Source: SAR324 cluster bacterium (lineage in GTDB: Bacteria; SAR324; NAC60-12). From it: a stretch of 64,000 nucleotides of DNA. The translations under genes were made by a program, and so were the position numbers. The stretch lies in the NCBI GenBank assembly GCA_015232315.1, contig JADFZZ010000004.1, forward strand, positions 259,644 to 323,643, in the 5' to 3' direction. Shown here piece by piece: positions 28,946 to 37,672 of the stretch. Below the pieces are notes generated by a model. The model made no database searches and was not told the DNA's origin. It saw only the letters and a program-made list of their open reading frames with translations. Each line of letters begins with the position of its first letter. Within the stretch, counting starts at the first letter, position 1.

Positions 28946-29464
28946 TTAATACACTTCGTATGACATGGTCATACCAAGATCCGCATGAGATTTGCCGACA
29001 TTTTTCCCATCACTTTCCGTAATGTGGCAGTGGACATCGTTTCCTTTGCCGGTTTTAACCGGAACAAAATACCAATCCGTTTTGGTCATAGGTGCGATTT
29101 CTATTTCAGTGACATTTCCTTTTACCTCGGCGGCCCATCCATCCATGACCTCCAACCCTTTGAACACGTGAACTTTCCGGGTAAAAACCAACCGGGCAAG
29201 ACTGTAGGATGTGAAATAATGTTTTTGTTTACTTTTATTCAATAAAACCAGTTTATAGGCTTTACCTGTTTCAAACTTCAAAAGTTTGGGGTTCTCACAA
29301 TCAATACAGTTGAAAACATAATCACCCTTCTCATTGCTGATTTCAACCGTGATTTTATTGATATCTGTTTCAGTCAAATCGCCTTTTGCCCACAGGTTCT
29401 GCCCCAGAATGATCAGAAAAAACATTGCTAAAGATATTTTGAAATAAATATTCAGGGCCTTCAT
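28946..29464 (-). CDS. Exported cupredoxin-like protein with modified copper loop
   Basis: The 172-residue product has a signal peptide (cleavage near NLWA, ~26). It parallels the neighbouring cupredoxin: a KHYFTS segment supplies the first His, and the C-terminal loop VHCHITESDGKNVGKSHADLGM supplies Cys, His and Met with an unusually long insertion. A mature N-terminal pair FNCIDCEN is an additional possible metal or disulphide site. It may be a copper electron carrier or copper sensor/chaperone. The ribosome site is weak. It is the first of three cupredoxin-type genes in a row. Confidence 0.7.
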   Translation of the reverse strand: MKALNIYFKISLAMFFLIILGQNLWAKGDLTETDINKITVEISNEKGDYVFNCIDCENPKLLKFETGKAYKLVLLNKSKQKHYFTSYSLARLVFTRKVHVFKGLEVMDGWAAEVKGNVTEIEIAPMTKTDWYFVPVKTGKGNDVHCHITESDGKNVGKSHADLGMTMSYEVY

Positions 29465-29588
29465 AGATTCTCACTTGTTAAGGTTAATGTTATTTAAAAA
29501 TTAATGGAAAAACTGCATTTTTATCTGCAAAAATCTGTCCAAATATTTTTCGCATATAATAATTATTGAAGATCACGAGAAACAGGCA

Positions 29589-30191
29589 TCATTGGAGAGT
29601 GCTTTGTTCTGTCTCAGGTTCTTCAAAAAAAAGATCTTCGCATTCAATCTCCTGACTACAACGGTTCTCAACCTGATATTTGAAATGTTCATAGTCTTCG
29701 AGTACCAGATCAGGATGTTCACCGTTGAACAGTCGAAGTTGCAAATTACCACAATTAACAGCTTCATTCGTATCATTCCTCAAGGTACTCCAGCATTGTT
29801 CATCCATGTCATTGTGAATTTTCATAAAAACTCTCTTTGCTTCAGATGAGAGCGAATTAGTACTTTGGGAGGGGGCCAGATATTCAGGTGAGTATAATCT
29901 TGAAAAAACCTCGCGCGTATTCCGATAATTGTGGCCTTCTTCATTCATCACCTGCTGATAGACTTTGCAGCGGATACAATGAGCTATTTTTTCAGAAAAA
30001 GGGTCAATGTTACGTCCACGACATCTGGAGTCAGCAATTGCCCAGCATGCCCGCCCCCCGTTTTTACCTCCATTTATGCCATTCGTTGTTGTGGTCAGCG
30101 GGATAGGGCAGGGTTCCCTGTGAGACAGTCGTCCCCCCGGTTCTCGACCACATTGTTTGATTTCCCAACAATTCATTTTTATGGAAGACAT
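29589..30191 (-). CDS. Two-CW domain protein with C-terminal extension
   Basis: The 200-residue product has the same signature as the protein at 9979-10338: MNCWEIKQCGREPGG, CPIP, GINGGKNGGRACW, SRCRG and a distal HCIRCKV pair in the first ~85 residues. An acidic extension of about 110 residues with two further Cys pairs follows. There is no signal peptide, so it should be cytoplasmic although it neighbours exported copper proteins. GGAG precedes the ATG. The family has no settled function; metal binding is suggested by the Cys pattern. Confidence 0.8.
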   Translation of the reverse strand: MSSIKMNCWEIKQCGREPGGRLSHREPCPIPLTTTTNGINGGKNGGRACWAIADSRCRGRNIDPFSEKIAHCIRCKVYQQVMNEEGHNYRNTREVFSRLYSPEYLAPSQSTNSLSSEAKRVFMKIHNDMDEQCWSTLRNDTNEAVNCGNLQLRLFNGEHPDLVLEDYEHFKYQVENRCSQEIECEDLFFEEPETEQSTLQ

Positions 30192-30812
30192 AAGAGCTCC
30201 ATTTTATGGGGTGATGGTTGATTTGAATTTCATTTGATGGGCTTGATCACGTTTTAGAACAATGACCTGTTTGTCATGTATCAGGACTAACGTTTATCAC
30301 ATGAATAACGTAAAGATGATAACCTGAATGAGAATTCTTTTTTTATGTTGGTTGATGATACTCCATTTAAAAAATTTTTATAAACAACACCCTTACTTCT
30401 GCAAACACGATACCAATTCAGTGCCAATTTCGTAACCAGGCATGTGTTTGGGGAATATTAGAAAATAACCAGGAGCAATTTGCCTGTGCGTTACCTTCCT
30501 TGATTCACCTGCTCTTTCAGGCTCACCTCTGGTACGCACACGCGATGTCATCAGCTTCTGGATTTTGAATGTTACTGTATTTCCTTCCACTTTGGTTCAA
30601 GGAGGTTCGGAGGAATGTAATTCTGATCGTTGGATTCCCCATACCGACTTTGTAAAAGGGACTTCTTGGGGAAGAATTCATTGAGTTGAGATATTGTGGA
30701 ACACAGGAGAGATACGAACAGGTTGTTAGTATTATTTCGCTTAACCCGAATTAAAAAAGGAAGGGAATGCCGGGAATGGATAATCCAGATTCCCGGTAAA
30801 GGAGACATGTAA
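30192..30812. other. Gene-free gap of about 620 bases
   Basis: Two short minus-strand frames (30393-30590 from GTG, and 30572-30808) overlap in different phases and look like chance or a decayed gene; neither has a ribosome site or recognisable motif. The right end holds the terminator of the cytochrome gene. The left end must contain the promoter of the two-CW gene. Confidence 0.4.
30750..30796 (-). terminator. Intrinsic terminator of the dihaem cytochrome gene
   Basis: An 8-bp perfect stem (30770-30777 with 30789-30796) lies just past the cytochrome stop. On the minus strand it is followed, after a short pyrimidine spacer, by CCTTTTTTAA. It separates the cytochrome gene from the two-CW/cupredoxin genes. 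Confidence 0.55.
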
Positions 30813-31442
30813 TTATTTCAGTGTATTGACATAGCTTGCGACATTGATGAGTTCCTGTTCACTGGCAAGTGCCTGTGACATTGGACGCATTTGCGCTCCA
30901 GTGGAATCCTGTGGATGAGCACCTCGAATTCCTGCTCTGAAATTCTGAAGCTGGCGAACGACATACCAGTCATGCTGTCCTGTCAGTCGTGGGGCGTTTA
31001 CTGCCTGATTTCCTTCACCATTCGGTCCGTGGCAACCTGCGCACAGCGCGAATTTGGCTTTACCGCCAGCAATATCACCTTTCACTGTTGCTGGAGAATC
31101 AGCGGGAACCAGCGAAGAAATATAAGCGGCGACATCATTGACAGCCTGATCATTGGCCAATGTCATTGCCATGGGGCGCATTTGAGCACCATAAGTGTCC
31201 TGAGCATGAGCGCCTCGAATGCCAGCCTTGAAATTGTTCAATTGCCGAACGACATACCATTCTTCCTGTCCAGCAAGAGCGGGTGCATTTAACGCTGTAT
31301 TTCCAGCCGCTTTATCGCCATGACAGCCAACGCATACCGCATAAAGAGTTTTTCCCGCATTGGGGTTGCCCGCGGCCATAACACTGGTTCCAACAGAAAT
31401 GACTGACAAAAGTGTCAATCCTGTGATGATGATTTTTTTCAT
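30813..31442 (-). CDS. Periplasmic dihaem cytochrome c (c4/c553 type)
   Basis: The 209-residue product has a signal peptide (cleavage after VMAA) and two tandem homologous cytochrome c domains with haem motifs CVGCH (~37-41) and CAGCH (~133). Each is followed by a W-Y-V-V-R-Q-L segment and a Met-containing QMRPM that supplies the distal ligand. The two halves are nearly identical over long stretches, showing internal duplication. It should carry electrons in the periplasm between membrane complexes and terminal acceptors. AGGAG precedes the ATG. A haem-bearing barrel gene lies just upstream. Confidence 0.92.
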   Translation of the reverse strand: MKKIIITGLTLLSVISVGTSVMAAGNPNAGKTLYAVCVGCHGDKAAGNTALNAPALAGQEEWYVVRQLNNFKAGIRGAHAQDTYGAQMRPMAMTLANDQAVNDVAAYISSLVPADSPATVKGDIAGGKAKFALCAGCHGPNGEGNQAVNAPRLTGQHDWYVVRQLQNFRAGIRGAHPQDSTGAQMRPMSQALASEQELINVASYVNTLK

Positions 31443-31632
31443 TGAGAATTCTCCTAAAAAAATGATTGCAGTTTAACAATAATATCCTGATTACTCAGGA
31501 TTACACAGCGGGAAGATGAAAACTGTTCTATTGGAAAAACAGATGTTCAGGTTCCCTATAAACTTTTCCAGGCCTTTTTAGCCGGAAAAAGTCTAATTTC
31601 TAAAAAATGGAATTCAAAGGAATAAAATATTG

Positions 31633-32787
31633 TCAGAAAATTAGATGCAGTTCTGTGAACAATAGTTTGAGATTAGCCGCGGTGTTTTCAGAAGGCCCGC
31701 TATAGTTGCGATATCCCGTGCGTATCTGGAAGAATTGGGTCAGAAATGGTTCATAAGCAATGCTCATTCGGGCTTCAGTGTCGTCTTCTTCATTAATATT
31801 CGGATCATGAAAATCATAAGTCAGCTTTAGATTCGCGCCTTTATACAGCATCACATTCAATTCCAGAAAACCTACCTGTTTTTCCAGTTTTGGAGAGCCA
31901 TCCTGATCTTCCTCAATTTTGTCAACTTGTGCCAGACCCGTCAACCGGCCCGCATTGAATCCGGCGAAAATGTTCATGACATGTTTGGAAGATTCAGATT
32001 TTTTAACAGATTGTGAAAATCCGATCATTCCGGGTTCTCCAATCATATATCCATAAAAACTGGTTTGCTTGTCAATTTCCGTTCCACCATTGGTTACGGC
32101 GAGACTGAAAGAAAAGGGTCCCGGTTCCACACCAACTTCAAAACCTTCATCCGATAACCCGTAAGTGAATCCTGAAACGGCGCGAACATAGGCGTCATCA
32201 TCCTGTAACCTGAAACCGGAAGGTAAAAACATACGTCCGACTTTCAGATACGCGTCATATTCTGTTCCACGAAACATCGCGAAGTTTTCACGGATGTTGG
32301 CAACATCCGACTGATCAACATAGAGAAACGCCTGATCAGGAATAAAATCTATCCGGTAATACAGTAATGTTTTGCTTAATTTAAAACCGTGAGTCTTATC
32401 CTGCCCAGGTTCTTCAAGATATCTAAGTTCTGCACGGATATCACCCCCGATAGAGAAAAAATCATTCACATTCCCGTTATACAAGTTTTGTTGGGGCGGT
32501 ATTTCTTCAGGTTGCTCTTCTTTCTTCTTTTTCTGAGCGGAACTTAATTCTTCCTCAACAGGCTCGGTCTGATCTCCGGGAGAAGCCCATTGAACAAAAT
32601 ATTGAGGCAATCGGGTCTGAACATAAATATTGCCGAAATCGGTTCTTTTGCCGCCACCGGTGATGTTGACATGGCATTTGGAACATTTATAACCTTCTCT
32701 GATGGCGATATAGGGTTCAGCCCACAAGATGCTACAAAAATAGATGTTAACAGCACTGATAATCAGGAGAGAGACCTTCAGTTTCAT
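31633..32787 (-). CDS. Outer-membrane barrel with N-terminal c-type haem motif
   Basis: The 384-residue product has a signal peptide (cleavage near ILWA) and then one haem c motif CSKCH (35-39) in a context typical of small cytochromes. A Lys/Glu/Pro-rich linker (~80-105) follows. The rest is amphipathic beta strands ending in aromatic FTELHLIF, a classic outer-membrane barrel terminus. It looks like a porin-type barrel carrying its own haem, possibly linking periplasmic cytochromes to the outside. GAGG precedes the ATG. The dihaem cytochrome gene follows 190 bases downstream. Confidence 0.75.
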   Translation of the reverse strand: MKLKVSLLIISAVNIYFCSILWAEPYIAIREGYKCSKCHVNITGGGKRTDFGNIYVQTRLPQYFVQWASPGDQTEPVEEELSSAQKKKKEEQPEEIPPQQNLYNGNVNDFFSIGGDIRAELRYLEEPGQDKTHGFKLSKTLLYYRIDFIPDQAFLYVDQSDVANIRENFAMFRGTEYDAYLKVGRMFLPSGFRLQDDDAYVRAVSGFTYGLSDEGFEVGVEPGPFSFSLAVTNGGTEIDKQTSFYGYMIGEPGMIGFSQSVKKSESSKHVMNIFAGFNAGRLTGLAQVDKIEEDQDGSPKLEKQVGFLELNVMLYKGANLKLTYDFHDPNINEEDDTEARMSIAYEPFLTQFFQIRTGYRNYSGPSENTAANLKLLFTELHLIF

Positions 32788-32807
32788 TCTTTACCTCATA
32801 AAAATAG

Positions 32808-33779
32808 TTATCTCAGTTCCATGGTATTCCATGCACTCATTTCCTTATTTTCAAGACTCTGATACTGGATCATCAATCTGGAAATGAAATCATCCAGAAT
32901 TTGCAATGGAAGACGGTCAAGTATTTGGCGCTCCGCATCAATAACGCCCCTGGAATCAAACGTTCGAAGATCGCGCAGATCTGCGCTGAGGCCCGTGGAT
33001 ATGTGTGTCAAAGGCCTGTATTCTTCATAAAGATCTGCTTTGAGACTGCTCATAACGGGGATTGACGATTTGTTCAACCGGTCTTTAGTGCGTGTCACAT
33101 CTCTAAGCCAATATTTAAAATATTCATTTCGATAGGCCAGATACAAAGGCAGTCCCTGGTGCCCCAGCATCACATGAATTAAATCCGAATATTGATTCAT
33201 GATTTGATGATAGGGTTTGCTATTATCATGAAACAACAAATCTGTTTTGTGAAAACTCAGCATTGACAGATTCCTGGGGGAAAGCTTTCGATTGGAATAC
33301 TGTGGGAGGTTGGGTGGAATTAATTGAATTATCAGATGATTTAACGCATCCAACATGGATTTTAACGCATTTCCAACTTGTTGATGCATCTGTTCTGAAA
33401 CAAAAATGTGCGGAGTTTGTGTCAGTTGTTCAACCGCAAGATTGGTAGAACTGATTTTTTTCAATAATTTACGAAACGTTTGCTCCTTATGTTGTGTTCC
33501 TCCTTTAAACAATTTTTTGATAAAATCCAGAAAACCCGTTACTGTTGAAAAAAACGAATATTGATGCGCGACGACTCTTCTGGCATCGTCTGACATGGAT
33601 TGAAAAGATTCATCCAATTTTCTGCAAAGCTGGATTGAAGCGTTACTGCTTTCTGTATCCAGTCCTATCCCTGTTTTCTGGATAGACTGAATCACTTCAT
33701 GAATCTTCCCGGAAGATGGAAGGTCACGTGTTTTGGAAACAGGATGGCTTTCAGTGGTAAATCTAAGATTTTGAAGCAT
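32808..33779 (-). CDS. Hypothetical cytoplasmic protein
   Basis: The product is 323 residues from the ATG at 33779; a GTG at 33788 is also possible. It is helical, without signal peptide or membrane helices. It contains no motif I recognise, though it shows a basic patch near residues 85-100 and several His residues. It ends 20 bases before the start of the haem-barrel gene, so it is likely the first gene of that transcript. Confidence 0.65.
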   Translation of the reverse strand: MLQNLRFTTESHPVSKTRDLPSSGKIHEVIQSIQKTGIGLDTESSNASIQLCRKLDESFQSMSDDARRVVAHQYSFFSTVTGFLDFIKKLFKGGTQHKEQTFRKLLKKISSTNLAVEQLTQTPHIFVSEQMHQQVGNALKSMLDALNHLIIQLIPPNLPQYSNRKLSPRNLSMLSFHKTDLLFHDNSKPYHQIMNQYSDLIHVMLGHQGLPLYLAYRNEYFKYWLRDVTRTKDRLNKSSIPVMSSLKADLYEEYRPLTHISTGLSADLRDLRTFDSRGVIDAERQILDRLPLQILDDFISRLMIQYQSLENKEMSAWNTMELR

Positions 33780-33788
33780 ATCACGCAC

Positions 33789-34181
33789 TCAGCTTATTAA
33801 ATACTAATTCAATATAATCATGATTTTATGTATGGATGGCATTAATCTGCAACAAAAATGCCATGATTTTTTTAATGACATCATGCCATGTTTGAGAATT
33901 ATGAGGGAAACATAAACGCCGAAAAATCGGCTTTAACCATTACAGGCGGATGTCCTGAAGATTGGCGGGCGGGGTTTCAATATGAAAAACCGGATGTCAG
34001 CCGAAAAACCGGCACAATAGACGACTTGTCGGCGATAATGAAGAATTATGCTCTGAAAGTGCCTGTTCCGCAGGCATAAAAGTAAATATTTGTCCTCAAG
34101 CTATCTCATGCGAGAGATAAATATCTCAATATTTCTACAAGTTAAAAACAGACTCCATTTTTAAGGTCAGGTAATTGCAGT
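33789..34181. other. Gap with hairpins and GCCGAAAAATC-type repeat sequence
   Basis: A stem of 8 bp (33836-33843 with 33857-33864) is followed by GATTTTTTT, a terminator-like structure with no plus-strand gene before it. At 33909-34020 GCCGAAAAATC and AGCCGAAAAACCGGC occur. Nearby sequence resembles the segment just after repeat copy A (around 9790-9850), for example GA-ATTATG followed by TTTAACCA. A 63-codon plus-strand frame (33888-34079) spans this repeat and is probably not a gene. Confidence 0.45.
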
Positions 34182-34394
34182 AAAAATAGTAGTTGTTTCA
34201 TAACTCGACAGTGGTAAGTTCTCAGCTTTCAGTTCTCAGTTTTTTAACCGATTGAAATTATTTTTATTTTTATATAAGCATAAAACTTTCTTTGAAAGTT
34301 AGATATTTATAAAACTTTTAATTTCAATGATTTACTAAAAGCTGATAGCTGATAACTTACAACTCTTGAGTTTCATAAGACAACTACTATTTTT
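34182..34394. mobile_element. Hairpin-type MITE-like element (213 bp)
   Basis: AAAAATAGTAGTTG at 34182-34195 is repeated in perfect inverse at 34381-34394. The arms remain largely complementary inward, with CTCAGCTTTCAG against GCTGATAGCTGA and GATTGAAATTA against TAATTTCAAT, plus a central palindrome AACTTTCTTTGAAAGTT. No ORF lies inside. TA dinucleotides flank both ends, which would fit a TA target duplication. It sits directly upstream of the FKBP gene. Confidence 0.65.
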
Positions 34395-34453
34395 CTAAAA
34401 AGCAGCGATTGATGATATTCTGTAAAGTGCCTTATCCTTATTGGAGCGTGATT

Positions 34454-35212
34454 ATGAATACAAAATTGAATATTTTAGTTTTAACGCTATTGGGTAGTCT
34501 AATAATTGGTTGTGAACAAAAAAATGGCGAAACAGCATTGACACTGTCAGATTTACAATCAGATAAAGATAAATTGAGCTACAGTTTGGGCTATACCATT
34601 GGTGACAGTTATAACCGTCAAAAAATGGATGTTTCCTTGAATATCGTCATTCAAGGCATCAAAGATGGACAGAACGGTGCCTCCCTGATGCCACCGCGAG
34701 AAATTCAGCAAACTATCCAGAATTACTATTTGAATAAGTCAAAAGATTCGGCTCAAACTGCCCTCGCTCCCCAAAACGCCTTCAATACTAAAGATCTTCG
34801 TGAAAAAAATCTGAAGGAAGGTCAGGCTTATCTCGAAAGCAACAAAACAAAAGAAGGGGTTGTCGTATTGCCCAATGGTCTGCAATATCTGGAATTGAGA
34901 CAGGGAACAGGAGAATCACCCTCCGCGACAGATCAGATCACAGTTCATTATCAGGGACAATTGCTCAATGGAAAAATAATTGACTCCTCCTATCAAAGAG
35001 GAACACCATTGAAAATGAGACTGGATCAGGGCATTGAAGGTTGGCAAGCAGGACTCAAGTTGATGAAAGCCGGAGCCAAATGGAGATTATTTATTCCTTC
35101 TGCTCTGGCCTATGGTGAAAAAGGTATTGGGCATGGGAATATGATTGAACCCAATTCCACACTGATCTTCGATATTGAATTGATCTCGGTTGATAAAAAT
35201 GAAAACCATTAA
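34454..35212 (+). CDS. FKBP-type peptidyl-prolyl isomerase lipoprotein (Mip-like)
   Basis: I chose ATG 34454 with GGAG seven bases upstream over the longer frame. The 252-residue product has a lipoprotein signal ending LIIGC, an N-terminal helical dimerisation region typical of Mip/FkpA (SYSLGYTIGDS), and a C-terminal FKBP domain (~145-250). Expected features are present: GLQYLELRQGTG, VHYQGQLLNG, DSSY, GWQAGLKLM and a final IFDIELI. It would catalyse prolyl isomerisation and assist folding in the periplasm. A histidine kinase gene follows 46 bases downstream. Confidence 0.92.
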   Translation: MNTKLNILVLTLLGSLIIGCEQKNGETALTLSDLQSDKDKLSYSLGYTIGDSYNRQKMDVSLNIVIQGIKDGQNGASLMPPREIQQTIQNYYLNKSKDSAQTALAPQNAFNTKDLREKNLKEGQAYLESNKTKEGVVVLPNGLQYLELRQGTGESPSATDQITVHYQGQLLNGKIIDSSYQRGTPLKMRLDQGIEGWQAGLKLMKAGAKWRLFIPSALAYGEKGIGHGNMIEPNSTLIFDIELISVDKNENH

Positions 35213-35258
35213 AACAATATCGTCTACCTGAAATAAATTTTGGTATAAAGCAGGACTT

Positions 35259-37496
35259 ATGAAAAATCTGACTGTTATTCAGAAATTTTCACTGTTATTT
35301 TTGGTGACCCTGATTCTGTTTGGGATTCTGTCGATCGGGGTGCTCAACTATGTGGTTGAAACCAATATGGTCAGACATGCTCAATTTGCTTTGGCCAGGT
35401 CCATTTCCCTGCACATCAAGACAGAATTTCGCAAGGAAGAGTTGTTTCTGAATGGTGGTTCTACTTCAGAAAAAATCTCGATAAAGATGAAACATTTCAT
35501 GCTTGATCATAATGTGGATCGAGTGAAAGTCTGGAGTCGTGACAGTGTCATTCTCTGGTCAGATCAGTCTGATTTGATCGGACAGGCTTTTCCGGATAAC
35601 GATGAACTTGAGGAAGCACTGGCGGGAGAGATTGTTGCTGAAATGAAGCATCCGGAAAAAACTGAACATGTCCATGAAACAGAATATGTGAAAATCATCG
35701 AATTGTATGTCCCGATACAATTTGACTCAATAAATGTCGATTTTGTTTTTGAAGTCTATCAGGATGTCGGTTATTTGTTTGATGAAATCGCGTTGACTCA
35801 AAAAATTATATGGTCCTCAATCATTGTCGGTTTTTCAATCATTTATATGATTTTTTTCCCATTGATGTGGCAAACTTCAAAACGACTCCGTCAACAAACG
35901 GAGCAGATTGTCAAATCAGAACAAAAATACCGTAGTCTGTTTGAACTTGGAGGTGATGCGGTCATTATCAGCCAGCTTTCCGGCAAAATCATCGAAACCA
36001 ATCAAGTGTGTTCCCAACTGTTGGGATACTCTCATGAAGAGCTTTCCGTCATGAATATTTTCGATTTAATCGACGAAAAAAAACGTGCTGAGTATCAAAA
36101 TAAAATTAAAGATATCGTCGCAAACCAACCGTTGATCCAGGAACACCGTTTTTCAGGAAAAGCCGGAGAAATACTGGATGTGGAAATCAGCAGTCACCTG
36201 ATTGAGCATGAGGAACAGAAGGTATTACAGAGCTTTATTCGAGATATCCGGGAACGTAAAAACGCTGAAAACACCGCAAAAATGTATATGCGCCAGCAAT
36301 CGCTGATCGCGACACTTGGCGGGGAAGCTCTTTCTGGCACAAAACCTGATGACCTTATTTCAATGGCGACCAAATATGTTTTAACTGGACTTGATGTGGA
36401 TTGTTGCTGGGTTCTAAGGCCACATCCCGTGGATAATGAAACTTTTCGGATGTCTGTCGGTGCTGGTTTCGTCTGCTCAAAAAATGAGTTGATACATGTG
36501 CAGAACTCCATGGCGCAATACACGCTGAAAGAAAAAACTGTCGTTATTTCAGACAATATCCAGACAGACCCCCGCTTTAATACAAATTCCACGTTGTGTC
36601 ATAAAATGATTGGGGGCATCAGTGTTCCTATTTATGGAAGGGAGAATAATCCTTATGGGGTGTTGTGTGTATGCACAGGAAACCCCAATCGAAAATTCAC
36701 CGAATTTGATACATTTTTCGTGTTTTCGGTCGCAAACCTTCTGGCTACGGCTATCGCCAGAAAACAGGCTGAAAATGATAGTCTCATGAATGAAAGAATC
36801 GCATCCTACCATGAGCGACAGTCAAGAATCGGTGTGATTGTGGCAGGGGTGGCTCATACCATGCGCAATCCCGTGCATGGAGCGATCAATTGTCTCGATA
36901 TTCTGAAGCGGAGACTGAATGGCGAGGATCAGGATTCACAGGAAATTTTTGAAATGGTCATTGAAGCTCTGGATCGTATAGAAAGAATCACTCAGCGTCT
37001 GCTACTGTTCTCTCGAGAATCAGTTACAGAGAAATCCATGATAAACATTGTCGATAATGTAGAAGATGTTCTGGCTTCAGGCCTCCAGAAAGACGCTACA
37101 CAAAAACAGATCCTCATTCATATTGAGTCTCCAGAAGTGCCCTCAGTGTACCTTGACCCCAAATATTTCAAGGAGATTCTCCATCATTTGCTGGAAAACG
37201 CGGTCGAAGCCTGCCTGGAAGGTGACAAAATTCATATCCGGTTTGCGTTGGATCTAAACAAAAATCTCTTCACTATTTTTGTAGAAGACACGGGAAAAGG
37301 TATCTCACCAGAGGATCTATCCAAGGTCACGGAACCTTTCTATACTACAAAATCCATTGCGGATGGTAGTGGTTTGGGGTTGGCCATTGTTCAGCAAATA
37401 GTTGAAGAACAGGGAGGCACACTGAATATTCAGAGTATTTTAGGTGAAGGGACAACCGTGATAGTGGTTATTCCTGTTTCTTTTGATAAAAATTAA
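35259..37496 (+). CDS. Membrane sensor histidine kinase (PAS-GAF-HisKA-HATPase)
   Basis: The 745-residue product has membrane helices at ~10-32 and ~187-208 around a periplasmic sensor. A PAS domain (~225-330), a GAF domain (~350-500) and a HisKA-type dimerisation domain with VAHTMRNPVHG (His ~530) follow. The HATPase domain keeps NAVEAC, DTGKGI and GSGLGLAI. There is no receiver domain, so a separate response regulator is needed and none is adjacent. AGGA precedes the ATG. A repeat element with 13-bp inverted ends begins two bases after the stop codon. Confidence 0.9.
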   Translation: MKNLTVIQKFSLLFLVTLILFGILSIGVLNYVVETNMVRHAQFALARSISLHIKTEFRKEELFLNGGSTSEKISIKMKHFMLDHNVDRVKVWSRDSVILWSDQSDLIGQAFPDNDELEEALAGEIVAEMKHPEKTEHVHETEYVKIIELYVPIQFDSINVDFVFEVYQDVGYLFDEIALTQKIIWSSIIVGFSIIYMIFFPLMWQTSKRLRQQTEQIVKSEQKYRSLFELGGDAVIISQLSGKIIETNQVCSQLLGYSHEELSVMNIFDLIDEKKRAEYQNKIKDIVANQPLIQEHRFSGKAGEILDVEISSHLIEHEEQKVLQSFIRDIRERKNAENTAKMYMRQQSLIATLGGEALSGTKPDDLISMATKYVLTGLDVDCCWVLRPHPVDNETFRMSVGAGFVCSKNELIHVQNSMAQYTLKEKTVVISDNIQTDPRFNTNSTLCHKMIGGISVPIYGRENNPYGVLCVCTGNPNRKFTEFDTFFVFSVANLLATAIARKQAENDSLMNERIASYHERQSRIGVIVAGVAHTMRNPVHGAINCLDILKRRLNGEDQDSQEIFEMVIEALDRIERITQRLLLFSRESVTEKSMINIVDNVEDVLASGLQKDATQKQILIHIESPEVPSVYLDPKYFKEILHHLLENAVEACLEGDKIHIRFALDLNKNLFTIFVEDTGKGISPEDLSKVTEPFYTTKSIADGSGLGLAIVQQIVEEQGGTLNIQSILGEGTTVIVVIPVSFDKN

Positions 37497-37497
37497 A

Positions 37498-37614
37498 GTA
37501 AGCGTTCAGTCGTCAGCTATCAGTTTTCAATAATTCTCAAGGCATGGCAACCAAACGATATTTTCTGCTATGGAGTCATAATGCTTCTGAAGCGCATAAA
37601 CACTGAACGCTTAC
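37498..37614. mobile_element. Small inverted-repeat element (117 bp), copy 1
   Basis: GTAAGCGTTCAGT at the left end is the exact reverse complement of ACTGAACGCTTAC at the right end. The interior has no ORF. It is nearly identical to sequence at 63874-64000. Both copies sit immediately after the stop codon of a plus-strand gene. Confidence 0.75.
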
Positions 37615-37672
37615 AAATTAAATGTTGGTTCCATAAAGTGTCAATTCCGCTCCACAACTTGAAAAAGGGATT

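Noticed and set aside
30393..30808. Two overlapping minus-strand frames that might be one frameshifted gene
   Set aside because: No family is recognised, there is no ribosome site, and the right part spans the cytochrome terminator.
33888..34079. 63-codon plus-strand frame starting MFENYEGN
   Set aside because: It overlaps the GCCGAAAAATC repeat sequence, has no good ribosome site and no recognisable motif; it is treated as repeat sequence.
37498..37614. CRISPR or phage attachment site
   Set aside because: There is a single unit with inverted ends and no spacer array; the other copy is 26 kb away.
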